Below are positions 35,590-48,114 of a stretch of DNA of 64,000 nt, one piece after another. The notes below the pieces were generated by a model. It saw only the letters and a program-made list of their open reading frames with translations, did not search any database and had not been told where the DNA came from. The stretch's first letter is position 1. Each line of letters begins with the position of its first letter. A program made the translations under genes and the position numbers. Source of the stretch: Embiotoca jacksoni (taxonomy: Eukaryota; Chordata; Actinopteri; Embiotocidae); contig JAKOON010000018.1 in assembly GCA_022577435.1 (NCBI GenBank), positions 6,005,656 through 6,069,655 of the forward strand. Reading direction: 5' to 3'.

Positions 35590-35830
35590 GCTTTCTTTGA
35601 GGCCTAAAGTCTAATTAATTGTAGAATTATTTTCAGAAGGACCACCAGAACACTGATAAGAGGGAGAGAATTTTGTGAATGACACCATAATAACTTGTGG
35701 AAAAAAAATGTTTTGACTATTTCATGAGAGGGGTTGACACTGTTTAAATGGGAATCTGGGAAGAAAGAGGTTATTTGGAGGCAGCCTCTAGCAGCCCTCC
35801 ACATTAGCTTCAGACTCAAAGACTATGTCT
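35590..35830 (+). repeat. Dispersed repeat family A, copy 5 (same orientation, directly behind copy 4)
   Basis: Begins again with 'ctttctttgaggcctaaagt' and 'attattttcagaaggaccacc', then 'tttaaatgggaatctggg' and 'gcagccctccacattagc'. The start resembles the start of copy 4 about 490 bp upstream, so the two form a direct pair. 35830-36360 after it shows nothing specific. Confidence 0.7.
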
Positions 35831-36359
35831 ATTTGTTAAAAACATTCTCTGATTACAACAAGCCACCAAGGGGAAATCAAGATATTTTAGTTCACAATAT
35901 TCATGTCATGTTGTCTTTATATAAATTCTATGAACAATATCAATATCGGCCTCAAAAATCAAATTCAGTCGAGGTTTAATCCACTCATTATAGCTGTCAA
36001 GACAAAATCAGTAAAAACTAAAATGACAACTTCATAGTAGCACTTGAGGAAAAATCAGGGTCATGCAAAAGTCAGTCGAACTTGTCCCCATGGAGACCAT
36101 GAATGTGTAAAAAAAAAAACATCATGGCTATTCATTTAGTCAGCATTGAGGCATTTCAGTATGGATGGGGTTAGTGGAGCCTGTCATGGAAAAATTGTAT
36201 CCAGTTTCATTTAAAGGTTAATGACCATAGCACATCTATTGTTATGAAGTCCATTCAATTAAATGTGCACAAAGAAATTGAAGAAAAGAAAACCCATACA
36301 AACCAGACAGGAAAGGACAGGTATTCACAAGTGTTTGGCACATCATTACAAGGTTGTTT

Positions 36360-37860
36360 GTCTCCCATCTAGTCGTGCAGCAGAGCGACGTTTGACTGGA
36401 CAGCCATGGGTGTTGGCAGCCCTGATAGGGAAGGGCATACTGATAATGCAGCTGATTAGACTCTGATCATAATCTACAGTGCAGCTTATGATGGTCAAAA
36501 TCAATGGCAGGAAAGAGAAGAGCTAGCCCTGCGAAAAGATTAAATGTCTCCCACCATATGATAAAGTCTGACTCGTTAGACATCGTTTTTGAACTCTGTT
36601 TGAAGGAATAATGTAAGAAGTGTATTCGCAAAGTGCTGCCTGACAAAACTTTTCTCTCGTCCAGCGGCCCCCTCAGATTGAAAATCGAGCCACGCGCGTT
36701 TTGTTTTGAGACATGATAAAACATATAATCTTGCATCAGCACACTTCCCCATCAGTGTCCTCCCCATTTGGATGCTTACTAACAGTACGGATGCAACCAA
36801 TTTTGGTGCCGCGGTCCATATCCTTGGACACTTTGAAGAGGGAGACATTTGACACAGCATCAAAGACTCCCCAGAAAGAAAGAAAAAGAGGAAGAAGTTG
36901 GCAAATTGCTTCATATTAGCCAACATGAAACAAGAGGGCAGATTCAGCGCCACCATCTTCAGCTGCCCAAGAGCCCCCTGGACTCAGAATGGGCTAATTA
37001 TGACATTATGTGGATGATGATGCTGTTTTGTTGCCCCTAAAAACTAGTTAGAAAGTCACCCCAAACGTAAAGGAATATACTTACTTTGATCTCCTTTTTT
37101 TTTTTGCGCTGGCATGTTAGTACAACACGTGCCATGCTTTCATAGTTTTGTGGTTTTGAAAGGGATTCTAGCTGTTGCAAGATGGCTGTTTTCAAGCCAG
37201 TCATTTAAAAGTATAGGAAATGTATTTGATATACGTGTGGTAGAGTTTGGGTCCCTATTAGTCACTCCAGGCCCTCGTTTACATGATTTAATTCCAGATG
37301 AATAAAACGAAAGGGAAGAGCAATTACTGAGGAGAACAGCCATAATTTGCAAGAGGCGTAATTATGAAAACTAGTCTAAACCGTAATGATTTTCATTGTG
37401 GCATAATTTGCACAATATCACCCTCTTTTAATGGTATTTTTCACTTTCTTTTATTTGGCATATATACACCCTTGAATTTCTTTGGTATTTGGTTAAATCA
37501 GAAATACCAAAAATCAACAAAACTGATTCAGACCTTCAGTTTCAACAGAACTGCTCTCCACATCTTCTGACAACAATCACACTGCCGAGGCTTAAGAGAA
37601 TGACATTTCTGCTCTGCAGTGTATAATATTGTGGAGTAGCGCAGTCGGTCCACTCGTTCAATTTCCCTGTGTAAGCATTACAGAGGAGGCTAAAAGGCTC
37701 AAAGACTTGGGAGCATGCTGACGCCATATATTCTGTCTGTAAGATTCTTAGTGGGAGAGCGGAAACAGGAATAAACCCGGGCACCGTTGTTGGCGGGAGA
37801 TTTATCTCCGTGAATTGACAACACAAGTTATTTGCTGTTGAGTGACACATATGAGGGAAA
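36360..37860. promoter_or_regulatory. Candidate conserved noncoding DNA in two blocks
   Basis: Two complex repeat-free blocks (36360-37060 and 37540-37860) are separated by AT-rich sequence with a T tract at 37097-37106. The 126-aa - strand frame at 36576-36956 has no domain or consistent splice sites. Regulatory identity is inferred from composition only. Confidence 0.22.
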
Positions 37861-37864
37861 GCAA

Positions 37865-40490
37865 AACCTGAAGGACCCTTTAGAGGTCACATTGAAGTGT
37901 ATGGAGGTTCAAACTGTACAAGAGTACTGAAGTGAGCCGCCCACAATGAATGTTTCCAATGAACAGCCAAATATAATAGTGTCTTCATCTGAGGCATAGC
38001 TAGGAATTCTGGGTCTAAAGTAGCTGCGGGCCCCTTTAATTACTTCAGACTGAGTTATATTTAGTTTAGTGGCCTCTTTCTAGCTGAAGGCCCTTTGAAT
38101 TATAACCTGACTGGTGACAAAAGGATACCGTATTATAGTCATAAGCTTAAGTAGCCTGGTGTTGTACTCTTCTATTGAAAAAAAAAAAAACTGAAAAAAA
38201 TGTACTCGTGCTGAACAAAATTAATTTTTTGCTGGTTCAAAATAATTTTACTTGAAGGTTGTGGAAAAAGTCACAGCAGCGAGCGAGCCAGCACAACCTG
38301 AAAGATACAAAATAGTTGCTTTATGCATAAAATAATTTTGTATTACTTTTTATTTTTTTATAATGAATTAAACACGTCTGTGTGTAGAACCCCGATACAT
38401 ATAAGAACTGCTGTCGTCCACTCTATTAGATATACATATTTTTTCAGTCACACCATATTTCAGCATACCGTAAATGTAAAGTAAAGTTTACCTCAATGAA
38501 AGACAGAAATGTGGAAACACATATTGGCCTAATGCTGAATTATTAGTGATTCATGAAGTGTGTTTTATTCTCCATTTTAGTTTTATTTTGGATCAGGCAA
38601 CTGAAAACTGAGTAAATTCTGACACACAGCGAACATGCAACAGTGAATTTACCCCAAAAAATATTGTACAACTTATGTTTTTTTTTTATGCTGCACATCT
38701 ACTATACAGTCCAGTATTTCAATCAAAGGAAACTGTGTCCTCAGGCATTTATGACTTTCAATAGTAAAAAAAAAAAAAAAGTTGTGTTCATACTTTTGCA
38801 AATATATGTGGTCAGTTTCTTTGTAGTTTGTACATTTGTTAATATCTTGTTGCATTTTTTTCCAATTTTGATCAAATAAGTCTCTCAAGTCCTTTTTTAT
38901 TTTTTAATGATCATGATTTAAATTGCTGCTCATCTTTTTAACCGGTGGATTTCGAAGGAAGCAAGAGGGCAGAAAAAGCTTATTAGCCATAGTTTATTCT
39001 TGAAGCACCTGTTCCATGATAAATGAGTGTATAATTCAGTTACACCAGAGAATGAGCAGTGAGAGAGTTGGTGCAATGACCTGCAAAGTGCTGGAGGTCA
39101 GTGAAGCAATGAGTACATATTGTACAAGATTCAGTGATCCACTGAGAGACTCTGCTGTAACCATTCTGGGAGAAAAGTTGAAGTAGTTGGAGTGAATCTC
39201 AGCTGCTCCCACTTCATCCCAGCAGGCCGAACATCAGTCTTTATCCCAGTGGACTGGGAGGCGGTGTTCAGGTGGAGCTGCCTGGTTAGTGGGAACAGAG
39301 GGGAGACTCATTAAAACTGATCCTCTTGTCCAGTGCAGCCCGATCACTTTCAGCCACGGCTATCCACCGGAGTTCCCTTTGAAGAGGTGGGCCTAATCTC
39401 AGGCCTGTAACATTGTCACAGGTTACTCTACTAATGAAAGAGAACTTCAGCAAGAAAGTTCACTCTCCTGAGCCCTTCCAACAGGTCCTAGAAGCCTAAA
39501 GGAGTACCATGAGTTGATTTAGATACAGCTCGTGCTGAGTTGGGTTGTTTGAATGTTGACTGAGTAATGCCAACTGTGCGTTAAAGTTAGCCGTAGGAAA
39601 TATAAAGTAGTTTGATGGAGCTTTTTTGTAGAAAGACCGTGAATCTGATATTGAAAATCTAACAGAAATTCCTGTATTGAAGTGTGTAAGAAAGTGACCT
39701 TCCATTTCTTTTGTTCATCTGGCCTTCATACAGGTTTATCTTTGCATTAAAGGTAGTAGTAATTTAATAGTTAAGAGTTAGTATGGTGAGGAACTCACTG
39801 TACAAATTGGCAGCAAGAGACGAACAATTAAGGCAACCCTACCTGCCGCATATATGTTAGCAGGAAAACAAGCAACAGTGACTTCACCTTCTGTGAGTGA
39901 TAATAATACTTAGGTCACTGAGGTACGGATGTGTAAAGCCTGCCAAAGAAATGTAGAGACAGCAGCAGTCCTTATGTCACGTCAGCAACTACGGTACTCT
40001 GTCAAAGTATTCTCAGGGATTTCTTTGTGACCAGAAACTAGAGCTCTGATGAGAATTTACTGGTGTGGTAGTTACATCATCCCAAATTTTTTTTTTTTTT
40101 TTGCCTCTATTAACCAATATTGTTTATTAAAAGAAATTTCCAAACTTAGTAGCTTTAGCTCTTACAGACATGTACTTAACTTAGCGGTGACATTAGACTC
40201 GCCTCTTTTGTTGAGATGTCAGACATCTAACCTGTGATGGTCTCGGGCTGGAGTTCTCAGACTGTAAAGTGTGCCTCGGTAGTGTTGGGGTAACTGCATG
40301 GGAAGTAAGTTATTGTATTGCGGCATGCTGGTTTTACCTACTGATGTCTTTCACAAATGTCATAGTAATCCAGTGTTAGTTGTCTTTACATCCAAATGGA
40401 GCATACTCGGCTATCATTGGCAAAACCTAGTCTTGAGTGGCTCTTCTGACCTGTGGTGTTCAAAACGTGGCTCCTAAGCTTTTAACAAAT
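37865..40490. other. Intergenic, no gene seen
   Basis: AT-rich at 38160-38930, with A or T runs at 38180-38191, 38679-38688 and 38766-38779. More balanced sequence at 39040-39480 has no recognisable frame. A T tract lies at 40087-40101. Possible repeat fragments near 37995-38100 were not secure enough to call. Confidence 0.4.
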
Positions 40491-40499
40491 TAAAAAAGG

Positions 40500-40830
40500 C
40501 CCGAGCCCATTAGTTCTGTTTTAGCCTCTCCTCATTGGTTACCTGTGAGTTTTAGAATAGATTAGAATAATCACTATCTATTTTACAATTTGAAATAGGA
40601 TCAAATCCAAAAAGGGATTTGTAAGTGAACCTCTCCAGACCTGTTCATTTTCATATCAGGTATCATTTGTGTTATTCCGGTACCTGCTCCCTACTCGCTC
40701 TCATGTCGGGCAATAATCCATATTTACCTTTTTCTCTTGCTGTTTTTTTTTTTTTTTGTGTGCCTGTGAGACAGCTTCAGGGCTTCCCTTTGTCTTTCCC
40801 CACTCCCTGAAGAACTCCAGACACCGCCTC
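40500..40830 (+). mobile_element. Non-LTR retrotransposon reverse-transcriptase 3' relic
   Basis: At about 40528-40560 the + strand encodes PHWLPVSFRID before a stop. This matches the well-known HWLPVxxRIxFK segment near the C-terminus of fish LINE reverse transcriptases. Later degraded text includes 'cagggcttccctttgtcttt' and 'ccctgaagaactccag', which fits the usual 'SLPEELR'-like end. Several stops and frame changes show it is dead. A T tract (40742-40757) interrupts it. Confidence 0.6.
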
Positions 40831-40839
40831 CTATCCTCA

Positions 40840-41560
40840 GTGTTACCTGTGCGGTAGAGGCGGTGTAGCATAAGTCACATCCCCAGAGGAAGCAGTGGGT
40901 ACAAAGGGAGGTGGGGAAGGATTAAAGCAGGGTGTAATGATGTTGGGGTAAGACGGAGTGGAGCGCGACACAAAAGCGAAAACACATGCCGTCGAGAGAT
41001 CACACGTATGCATAAATACGGCGCGTTTCAACGTTTGATAGAGAACAAGTTCTATATGGAGATCAGACGCATACGCAGCGCTTCAGGATAACAAGGGAAC
41101 GTCAAAAACTCTTTAGACAGCCAACAGCACGCAAAACACAAGCTCTGAAAATTGAGGGTAGAGATGATCAGCTAAGATTATTCTTGCCTGCCCTGGTTTC
41201 AGATTTAAAAGATGCACAAGGGAAACAAAAAGGTGAACATTTTGAGAAATGCGGGGAGGAAAAAAAGTCGAACGAGCCAAAATATATCGGCTCACGTGTC
41301 TCCATTTGCAAAAGTAGTACAAGTAATTACTCACCAGTGTGAAAAACTGTTACAGCACAGCTTCAACCCCTTCTTCGTTTCTTAAATGTCTAACAAGGGC
41401 ACCAGTAGCCTGCACAGCTTTGCACTTTGATTAAAGCTAAGTGAGCGCTCGCTGTAATCCCTGAATCCTTTTTAGTCTCGGTGGGATTTAGGTGAGAATG
41501 ATTTCCTCTCAGCAGTGAGATTTGCGGCTCGCTCGCTCTTTGTTTGGGATGGAATCTCAG
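40840..41560. promoter_or_regulatory. Candidate conserved noncoding DNA
   Basis: Complex, repeat-free, GC-balanced DNA with no plausible exon. No specific motif cluster stands out. Listed as a possible regulatory stretch only because it contrasts with the AT-rich neighbours. Confidence 0.2.
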
Positions 41561-41600
41561 TGTTTACTCAATCATTCCCCACATGCTTTGCAGCTGGCTT

Positions 41601-41637
41601 CTTTTTTTTCTTTTCTTTTTTTTCTTTTTTTTTTTTA
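41601..41637. repeat. T-rich low-complexity tract
   Basis: T runs separated by single C. Confidence 0.95.
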
Positions 41638-41915
41638 TGGGATATCAAAAGTGCTCAAAAATCTGCCCAGTCACCCGAAGTTAAATACTGAGCTAACAGC
41701 GGTGAAGCAAGATCCTACACGGCATGATACAGTTGTCTTAACACATGTAATGGAAAAAAAAAAAGAAGAAGAAAAGAAGCATAAACAGCGAGCGAAAGCG
41801 TCACTGTAAATATTTCAGTCAGCGTGTTGAACCCTTGTTGAGTCACTCTCCAGATATGAGCGTCTCCGTGGGAATACACTAACAGATCTCCACTCAAACT
41901 TGGACCAGTGGCACT

Positions 41916-41933
41916 CCCCCCCCCCCCCCCCCC
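41916..41933. repeat. C18 homopolymer
   Basis: The longest G or C run in the window. Confidence 0.95.
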
Positions 41934-41984
41934 TCCCTGCAGAAACGTCTTGTTAATTACTGTGTAGCGCTAACATGACAGGGA

Positions 41985-42400
41985 GGCTAACAGTGCCTTT
42001 GGAAGGTTCAGACGTGGCCAAGCAGAGCGGTTTATTGGCTCAGAAGTGTGATTTATGATGCCTCATTGGGAGGACTAAATCATCTCTGTTTGTGTGCGCG
42101 TGCGCCTCCCACCGCGGGAGAGCAGCTGAGGGGGACACTTGATTGAAGTCTTAAAATGTTTGGTTGGGAATAAATAAGCTTGACTCCTTGACATTCTTCT
42201 AAACTCCAACCATTTAACCGCGCGCTGAGAGGGGCGTGATTAATTGGAATGTGTGCGGCTAAGAATCGAGGGATTAGTTTCCCAACAGATTTAACAGCGT
42301 GAGCGGTTACATGACGCCGTCGTCTCTGTCCCCCGGACCCTAAAACCCGTTTGGTGTCTCACTGGGCCTCCTGAAAGGAACAGGTTCAGCAAGCAGCGAG
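41985..42400. promoter_or_regulatory. Candidate conserved noncoding DNA
   Basis: Text such as 'gcggtttattggctcagaag', 'gatttatgatgcctcattgg' and 'gcgtgattaattggaatg' mixes CCAAT-type boxes with homeodomain cores in GC-balanced, repeat-free DNA. Conservation was not tested. Confidence 0.3.
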
Positions 42401-43385
42401 AGATTTGAACCGGTGAACACATCCGACAGTAAGAGTGGAGAAAAAAAAAAAAAAATACACTGTGAAATGAAAGTGTTTAAAGAAGAAGCCCGTATGGTTT
42501 CTTACGTCAGTCTTGCATGACATGAACATGGATGGGACGTTTGCTGAGGGATTTGATGCCTGCTCTGTCTTCCTTTTTCCTTTTGGGACTCCAATCACTG
42601 TCACATCCATGTTTGACCTTTCGTCGTCAAATACATTCTCAACTTTGATCCAGATGCGAGTTAAGCTTTTAAGAAATGATTTGCTGGTTTTGCATATTTA
42701 TTTTTGCCACTTCACACTGTGATATCCTGCTGTATAAATATTCAAATAAATTTAATTTTCTTTTGGTATATAATTCAAAATTTGGATTGTCACTACGAGT
42801 GGCATCATTCACATACAGATAATCATGTGATTCATCATTAATTCAAAGTAGCTTTAAAATTCGTTCAATTTGGTATCGACTTTGTCTGTTGGTTTGTAAA
42901 CTAGTATTAAAACTTGTTTTTTGTTTGTTTGTGTATTTCGGAAAAGTCTGTGAAACAAGAGGAAGAATATTATTCCCTCTGCTGATATACACCAGTCAGA
43001 CATAAAGTATCTTCAGCTACATTGCTCATAAATGAAAAATGTTGGCAAACCAACTCTGTATTGGCTGAAGAACAGCAGAATTGCTTGAGGATGCGCCACT
43101 TGTGAAAGTTCGTCAGTTGGAATTTAAACACACTGGAGATGTAGCAACGGACACGTGGGGAGAAATCCAGTCCGGACACGACCTGACTGAAGAAACTAAG
43201 GCGGCTCATACAGCCAATACTGACATTTTTGAAACAGTATAAATCCAAACAGTGCAGGCGTTATGTTTTATTCATTTATAAACTTGACATTTATAATTTT
43301 GGGAGGTCAGCCGTCTGTTTTCTACTGACTAGCTTGCCAAGGTAATTATAGGCCAATATGGGTTATTAACATGGTTTGCTTCTCT
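42400..43385. other. Intergenic, nothing recognised
   Basis: A tract at 42441-42455. Otherwise ordinary AT-rich DNA with short frames only (42970-43248 - has no domain). Confidence 0.4.
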
Positions 43386-43389
43386 TCAG

Positions 43390-44560
43390 GTCTCTCCCTC
43401 ATTGGGGTTCCTTCGAATATTAATTCGCTGCTTAAACAGTTTTGATTCAAGCAGTGAGATTATTTCTGCTTTAATAGCATGAAGAAGGAAATACAAACAT
43501 GTGTCATGTGACCTGTTTTGGTGTGTATGTTACTTAGAGTAAGTACTTGATGTGGGAACCTTGCATGCATATTTTGGAAAATAAACCAATCTAGTAAATA
43601 GGAGAGGAGAGGTCGAGGGAGCGAGTGGACCTTCGCCAGGATACTCTCGGTCGTGTCATAAGGCTAAATCTTTCTTGGCAAAATTATGGAATTGCATTGA
43701 GCTAAGGACAGTTCTTCAAGATTGAATGAGGGATGAATAATTTAAGGACAGATGATTAATCTACTGGCTCAATGTCTTGCTGAAATAAAGAGCCTGCGAA
43801 GGTAACTTTATCCCTCGAGAAAGACGGACGTGGAGGTTTCTTAGGCAGATTTCATCTCGGGCACCATACATTCCCGGTTGTGGAAAAGTACAATAAGTTC
43901 TTCATGAATGCGTCTACATCACGCACAATTATAGCTCAATTGTCCATGCTCCCAAGAAGCAACATGTAAACGAAATACAGATTATTTCTCCAGTTCGGAT
44001 TGGTCCAATGTATAATCCTGTTGTTGATACAGACTTCCAAGCTACTTTGAGGATGAGCTTACAGGGTTTGCTGTGAGTTAAAGACTCTCATACTGTCAGT
44101 TATACGTATAGCTTACTGAGAAACTTCCAAAACATTTTGAAGAGTTGCGGGATTACAGCATTAAACGCTCTAAACTGCCTGTGTGTGTTCCTGGATGTGT
44201 GTTGCGGCACAGGAATTAGAAAGAGCAAGATGGGCAGAGAGTGCAAGCTGCTTTACTTTCCCTGATAAATATAGATAGCACTAAGGGCACCAGTGTATTG
44301 CTTTACACAGAGAAAAACACAACCTGAATCAATTTCACAATTAGCTAGTTCAGTGTTTTAATTAAAAAACAACAGCCGCCTTTGAAGAAATCAATTTCAA
44401 CTAAAGAGGCAAAAAAGAATTCCCCTGCCAGTTTACCATCCCTCAGCGCTGTCAATTCAAAGACATGCATGGAGATGCTTATGGGCCTTTCTTTTGTGTA
44501 CATATATTTCAGCATTAAACAGAAAGAACCGAGTCCATATTAGCAGTGTTTGTCGGGACT
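43390..44560. promoter_or_regulatory. Candidate conserved noncoding DNA
   Basis: Repeat-free complex stretch with many TAAT/ATTA cores at 43415-43475 and 43735-43765 and around 44330-44365. No coding frame of more than 60 codons exists here. Function is inferred from composition. Confidence 0.25.
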
Positions 44561-44564
44561 ATTT

Positions 44565-45180
44565 TGATGATGTCTCGAGAGTTTAAAGGGAAGCCGCTTT
44601 TAGATTTTGAGGCAGCAAGTGAAGAAAAAGCAGAAGAGAGGTTTAAGGTTTACCCTTTAGATGCAACTATCATGATTTAGCAAGAAATAAATGATCACAA
44701 TGTTGAACAATGTAGAATGTATCCAATTATTTTCAGAACATATTGTTAAAAAAATACATATCATAGCTACTATAAAATAAATAAATAGTAAACATTTTTA
44801 CCATTTTTTAAATTATTTTTTTCGTTTTTATTTATACAAATATTTCTGATTTTTTTTTTTTAAAGATTCTAAAAAAATGTCAATTTTTTATTTATTTTTT
44901 TAACTAGTATGTATTTTTATTTCAAAACATTTGACATTGCCTGTTAGATGTTATATTTATACTGACGTAGACAGCCTACTGTAACTTCATTGGCTGAAAT
45001 CATCATTAGCCTCAGGTACATCATTACGTACGTCATGAGCAGTATCAAAGAAAATGCTGCTCTGCATTATACCCGACGCCCAGGGGCTGCGACATCGGGT
45101 TACTATGACAGTAAGCTAATACAAACACATATCCTCATAACTGTGTCTGTTGATTTTAACTGTGTTTGTTCACAGTAAAA
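44565..45180. other. AT-rich low-complexity stretch
   Basis: T- and A-rich runs dominate 44740-44950. No gene or repeat family recognised. Confidence 0.5.
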
Positions 45181-45184
45181 GTGA

Positions 45185-45480
45185 GACAAAAGCAGCATCA
45201 TGAGGCTAATTGAGAAAACACATTTACTCCTTATACTTGCACACCATGAATAGAAAATGTAAAACCCCTACATAGAACATTATACAGAAAAACCCAACAA
45301 TTCAATAATTCCCGCATTAGTAACAGTAGGAAGAAAAAAAACACCTCTCTTTTAACAGAAGTAAAACCTCAGACACAAGCAGGTTGAGAGGTGGGAGGCC
45401 ATTTTGTTCAACGGCTTCAGGTGAGAGGACAGTGGAGAGAGAACAGAACAGCATAGCGGGACAACAAACAAACAGTGGAC
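45185..45480 (+). repeat. Dispersed repeat fragment (family F)
   Basis: The order 'aaaaacccaacaattcaata', 'gtaacagtaggaag', 'cctctcttttaacagaagta', 'gaggtgggaggccattttg' and 'caggtgagaggacagtgg' matches my recollection of an abundant fish repeat with the same sequence of phrases. Only one copy was seen here. Class unknown. Confidence 0.45.
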
Positions 45481-45484
45481 AGGT

Positions 45485-47535
45485 TGGTGGTCAGAAAAGG
45501 TACAACAACTAAACTCGTTATGTTACTCTTAAGTGCAATCAAAATTTCATCAAAGCCACAAATATGAATTTATGAATGGTCAGACATTGACCCTAAACAT
45601 GAAGAGGGAGGGGAGATTGTCTACTAGTTAATCGCTCCCAGATGCGAAATGCTAAAATGTATTTTGCCATCTGTTAAAGTAACTGGGCAGTCCTTCAAAG
45701 TAAACATTGAAAACCGGATTGTTGCAGTCAAACACTTGTTGAAACAGCATCTTTATCTTCAGGCAGAATGGTGTTAATAAATTTGACTTGGAGCTATATA
45801 TTTTCCATTTTCAGTCTGGTATTTGTCCTATATTGTCTCTGACAGGGTTTTGGTTCCCACAGTTATTGATCTGACAGCTTTAATTTCCATCGACGGTGCT
45901 GTTATCCCCTCCACATGAGAAGCTACATACACCCTCTCTGTCGCTGCATGCCCGTGCCTTTCTGGCAGCCCCTTTCTTTTCTTTTTTTCCTCACAGAAAA
46001 ACAAACTCCACCCTCGTTCACGCATGTCTGGCATGTCAAACGACAGCCGAGCTGAATTCTCACCCATTTTCCTCCTGCGCTCATGAGCCCGTCGGTCCGT
46101 TCTGACGGGGGATCTCGTCGGCTGCTCACCTCGATGTGTGGTTTAGTGAGGGGAAAAGCTTGAAACTTCAAACGCTGCCGGTCTCTGGCGCAGTAATAAA
46201 CCCTGCCTGATGAAAGACTAGAGCTTCAGAGAAGGAGGAGGTGTTGAGCTTAACTTTGGGGATTTAGCAGCTCTGTCTCTCACTTCCTGTGTTTTGTCGA
46301 ACACTGCAGACTTCACGCCTGATTGTTATTCAGAGTTCAGGCAAAGTTATGGCGCTTGTCTCTTCGCTGTAGCAAATGTGAACACGGGGGTGAATAAAGA
46401 CAGAGACTGAAACAAATATCTCATTAGACTAAGAAACTATGGCATAGTTTTGGAAAATAAAATGAACAAAATATAACGTACATTCTGCTGTAGAGTTTGA
46501 AAGAGGTGACAGTCTGCTGTCCCCGTCCAGGCTTCATGGAAAAATGTTGACTACCACCATCTACTGTTCACTCAGAGGAGCTGACTTTCAAACTCTCTTC
46601 AGTCACATGGCTCCATCAGATATACGAGTGGTAAACATTCCTTCACTTCCAGCAAAAAAAAAGGGGAAACCGTTGTGATTGTTGAGAAGAAGAATCGGGT
46701 TCAAAACATATCGATTTCAAAAAGCATAAACAGCATAATTGTGAAAGCAGTTCACTTCAGACGGAGCCATCAGCGTCCTCCTCCTCATCTTCACTCCATT
46801 AACCAGAATCCTGTGTTGAATCCCTTTCATTCGAACGACGCAGGTTTCATTCATGCCGTTCTTTGCGAACAATTCCTGGCTTCATGCCGCGAGCCAGCAG
46901 TGCCGGTTATTGAGCTGTCTGCGGAGAATGAATGCCGTTTCGTTACGAGGGGACTCAAGGTTTCCAGGAACATCCATTCGAAGCAGCTGAAGGTCTCCAT
47001 TATTACAAAACAATGTTGTCTGAGTAAACGGCGAGTCCATTACAGCAAAGCATGGACCTTAACAAACAAATACTTTTAAAACTTTAGACGAATACACGCT
47101 GAAGAACTTATTTGCTCAGTTGCGATGATTTGGGTGTTCATTTAAAGGGGCTATTTGTAGCATTATAAAAACAAATAAATCACTTTTTGCAGCCTCATTG
47201 GCTCCTCGCTGTACTTTTCATCGTGTGCCCTTACTGCCTGGTAAATTTAGAAAGCTGCTGGGTTGCACAAAAAAAAAGCAAACATTGTTCTTTAAGCGCA
47301 GATGGAAGAAGCAGCAACATTTTTGGGGCACAACCTGAGAGAAATATGTTAATTTAGCAATAAGAACTCTCACCTAAGGACTTTTTTGTTTTTGCAGCAT
47401 TGTGTATTTGTATTAAATTTTTAAAACCACACTTTCACGTGGAAAAGAACTTTAAAAGTAAACGTGACAGCTGCTAATTTCAATGCCTCAAATTGTATTA
47501 TTTAACATAAGATTGTAAAAACACTTTTGGGGTTA
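45485..47535. other. Intergenic, mixed content, no gene accepted
   Basis: 45820-46200 is GC-balanced and may be conserved noncoding DNA. 46500-46680 contains 'ccttcacttccagcaaa', which resembles part of the repeat at 26.1 kb. The 134-aa frame at 46675-47079 is the longest + frame here but has no domain, and no splice sites were confirmed. 47140-47460 is AT-rich. Confidence 0.35.
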
Positions 47536-47539
47536 TCGA

Positions 47540-48110
47540 ATTGGCCCCATTGACCTCGAGCAACGACGGACAGAAAGAGGAGATAGATGCTCGGCGGCGC
47601 TCACTAAATTCATTTCAGTGAGTCACTGCCGTTCAGAGCATCTCTTTGTCATGGCCTCTCGTCCCCTGGGAGCCCTTTAACTCCGGCCTCATCAGAGTCC
47701 CACAGAGACCTCTCTGTCAGTCACCCAGACACCGGCCTCTGATTGGATCAAAGATTGATTACACCCTATTCATGCGGCGGCATCATTGGAGGACAGGAAC
47801 GCATGCACCGCTGGTCAATGAGGCCTTGTAATCAGTGCCAATGCAGCGCTAACATGACGACGGTAGAAAAAAAAAGAAATCACTCAGCTGATTCCAGCGT
47901 AATTTGAGTCCACATCAAAATGTGCCATGTCCTCAGCGCACATACAAAGTTAATTGCCAGGCGAGGATTTGGTTCTTAAAAGCTTTTTGTGACTTCCAGG
48001 CAGCCTTTGATTCATTTCGGGCAAATGCAGTGAAAAGCATCCTATAACCCTAATCTGCATTAATCTTGCAACACATGATGCAAAAAAAAAAACACGAGCT
48101 CGATGCTCAT
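47540..48110. promoter_or_regulatory. Strong-looking candidate regulatory element
   Basis: Complex GC-balanced DNA. At 47742-47760 a CCAAT box in ATTGG form (47742-47746) is followed at once by a TCF/LEF-type ATCAAAG (47747-47753) and 'ttgattaca'. Nearby are 'caattttgagtcc'-like AT-rich gaps and 'gtgagtcactgccg' (47618-47631, AP-1-like TGAGTCA). The density of distinct motifs is higher than in neighbouring DNA. Activity is not shown. Confidence 0.33.
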
Positions 48111-48114
48111 TTTG

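Noticed and set aside
46675..47079. 134-aa ORF
   Set aside because: Composition is random-like, with a non-ATG-type start and no similarity to a known family that I can recognise.
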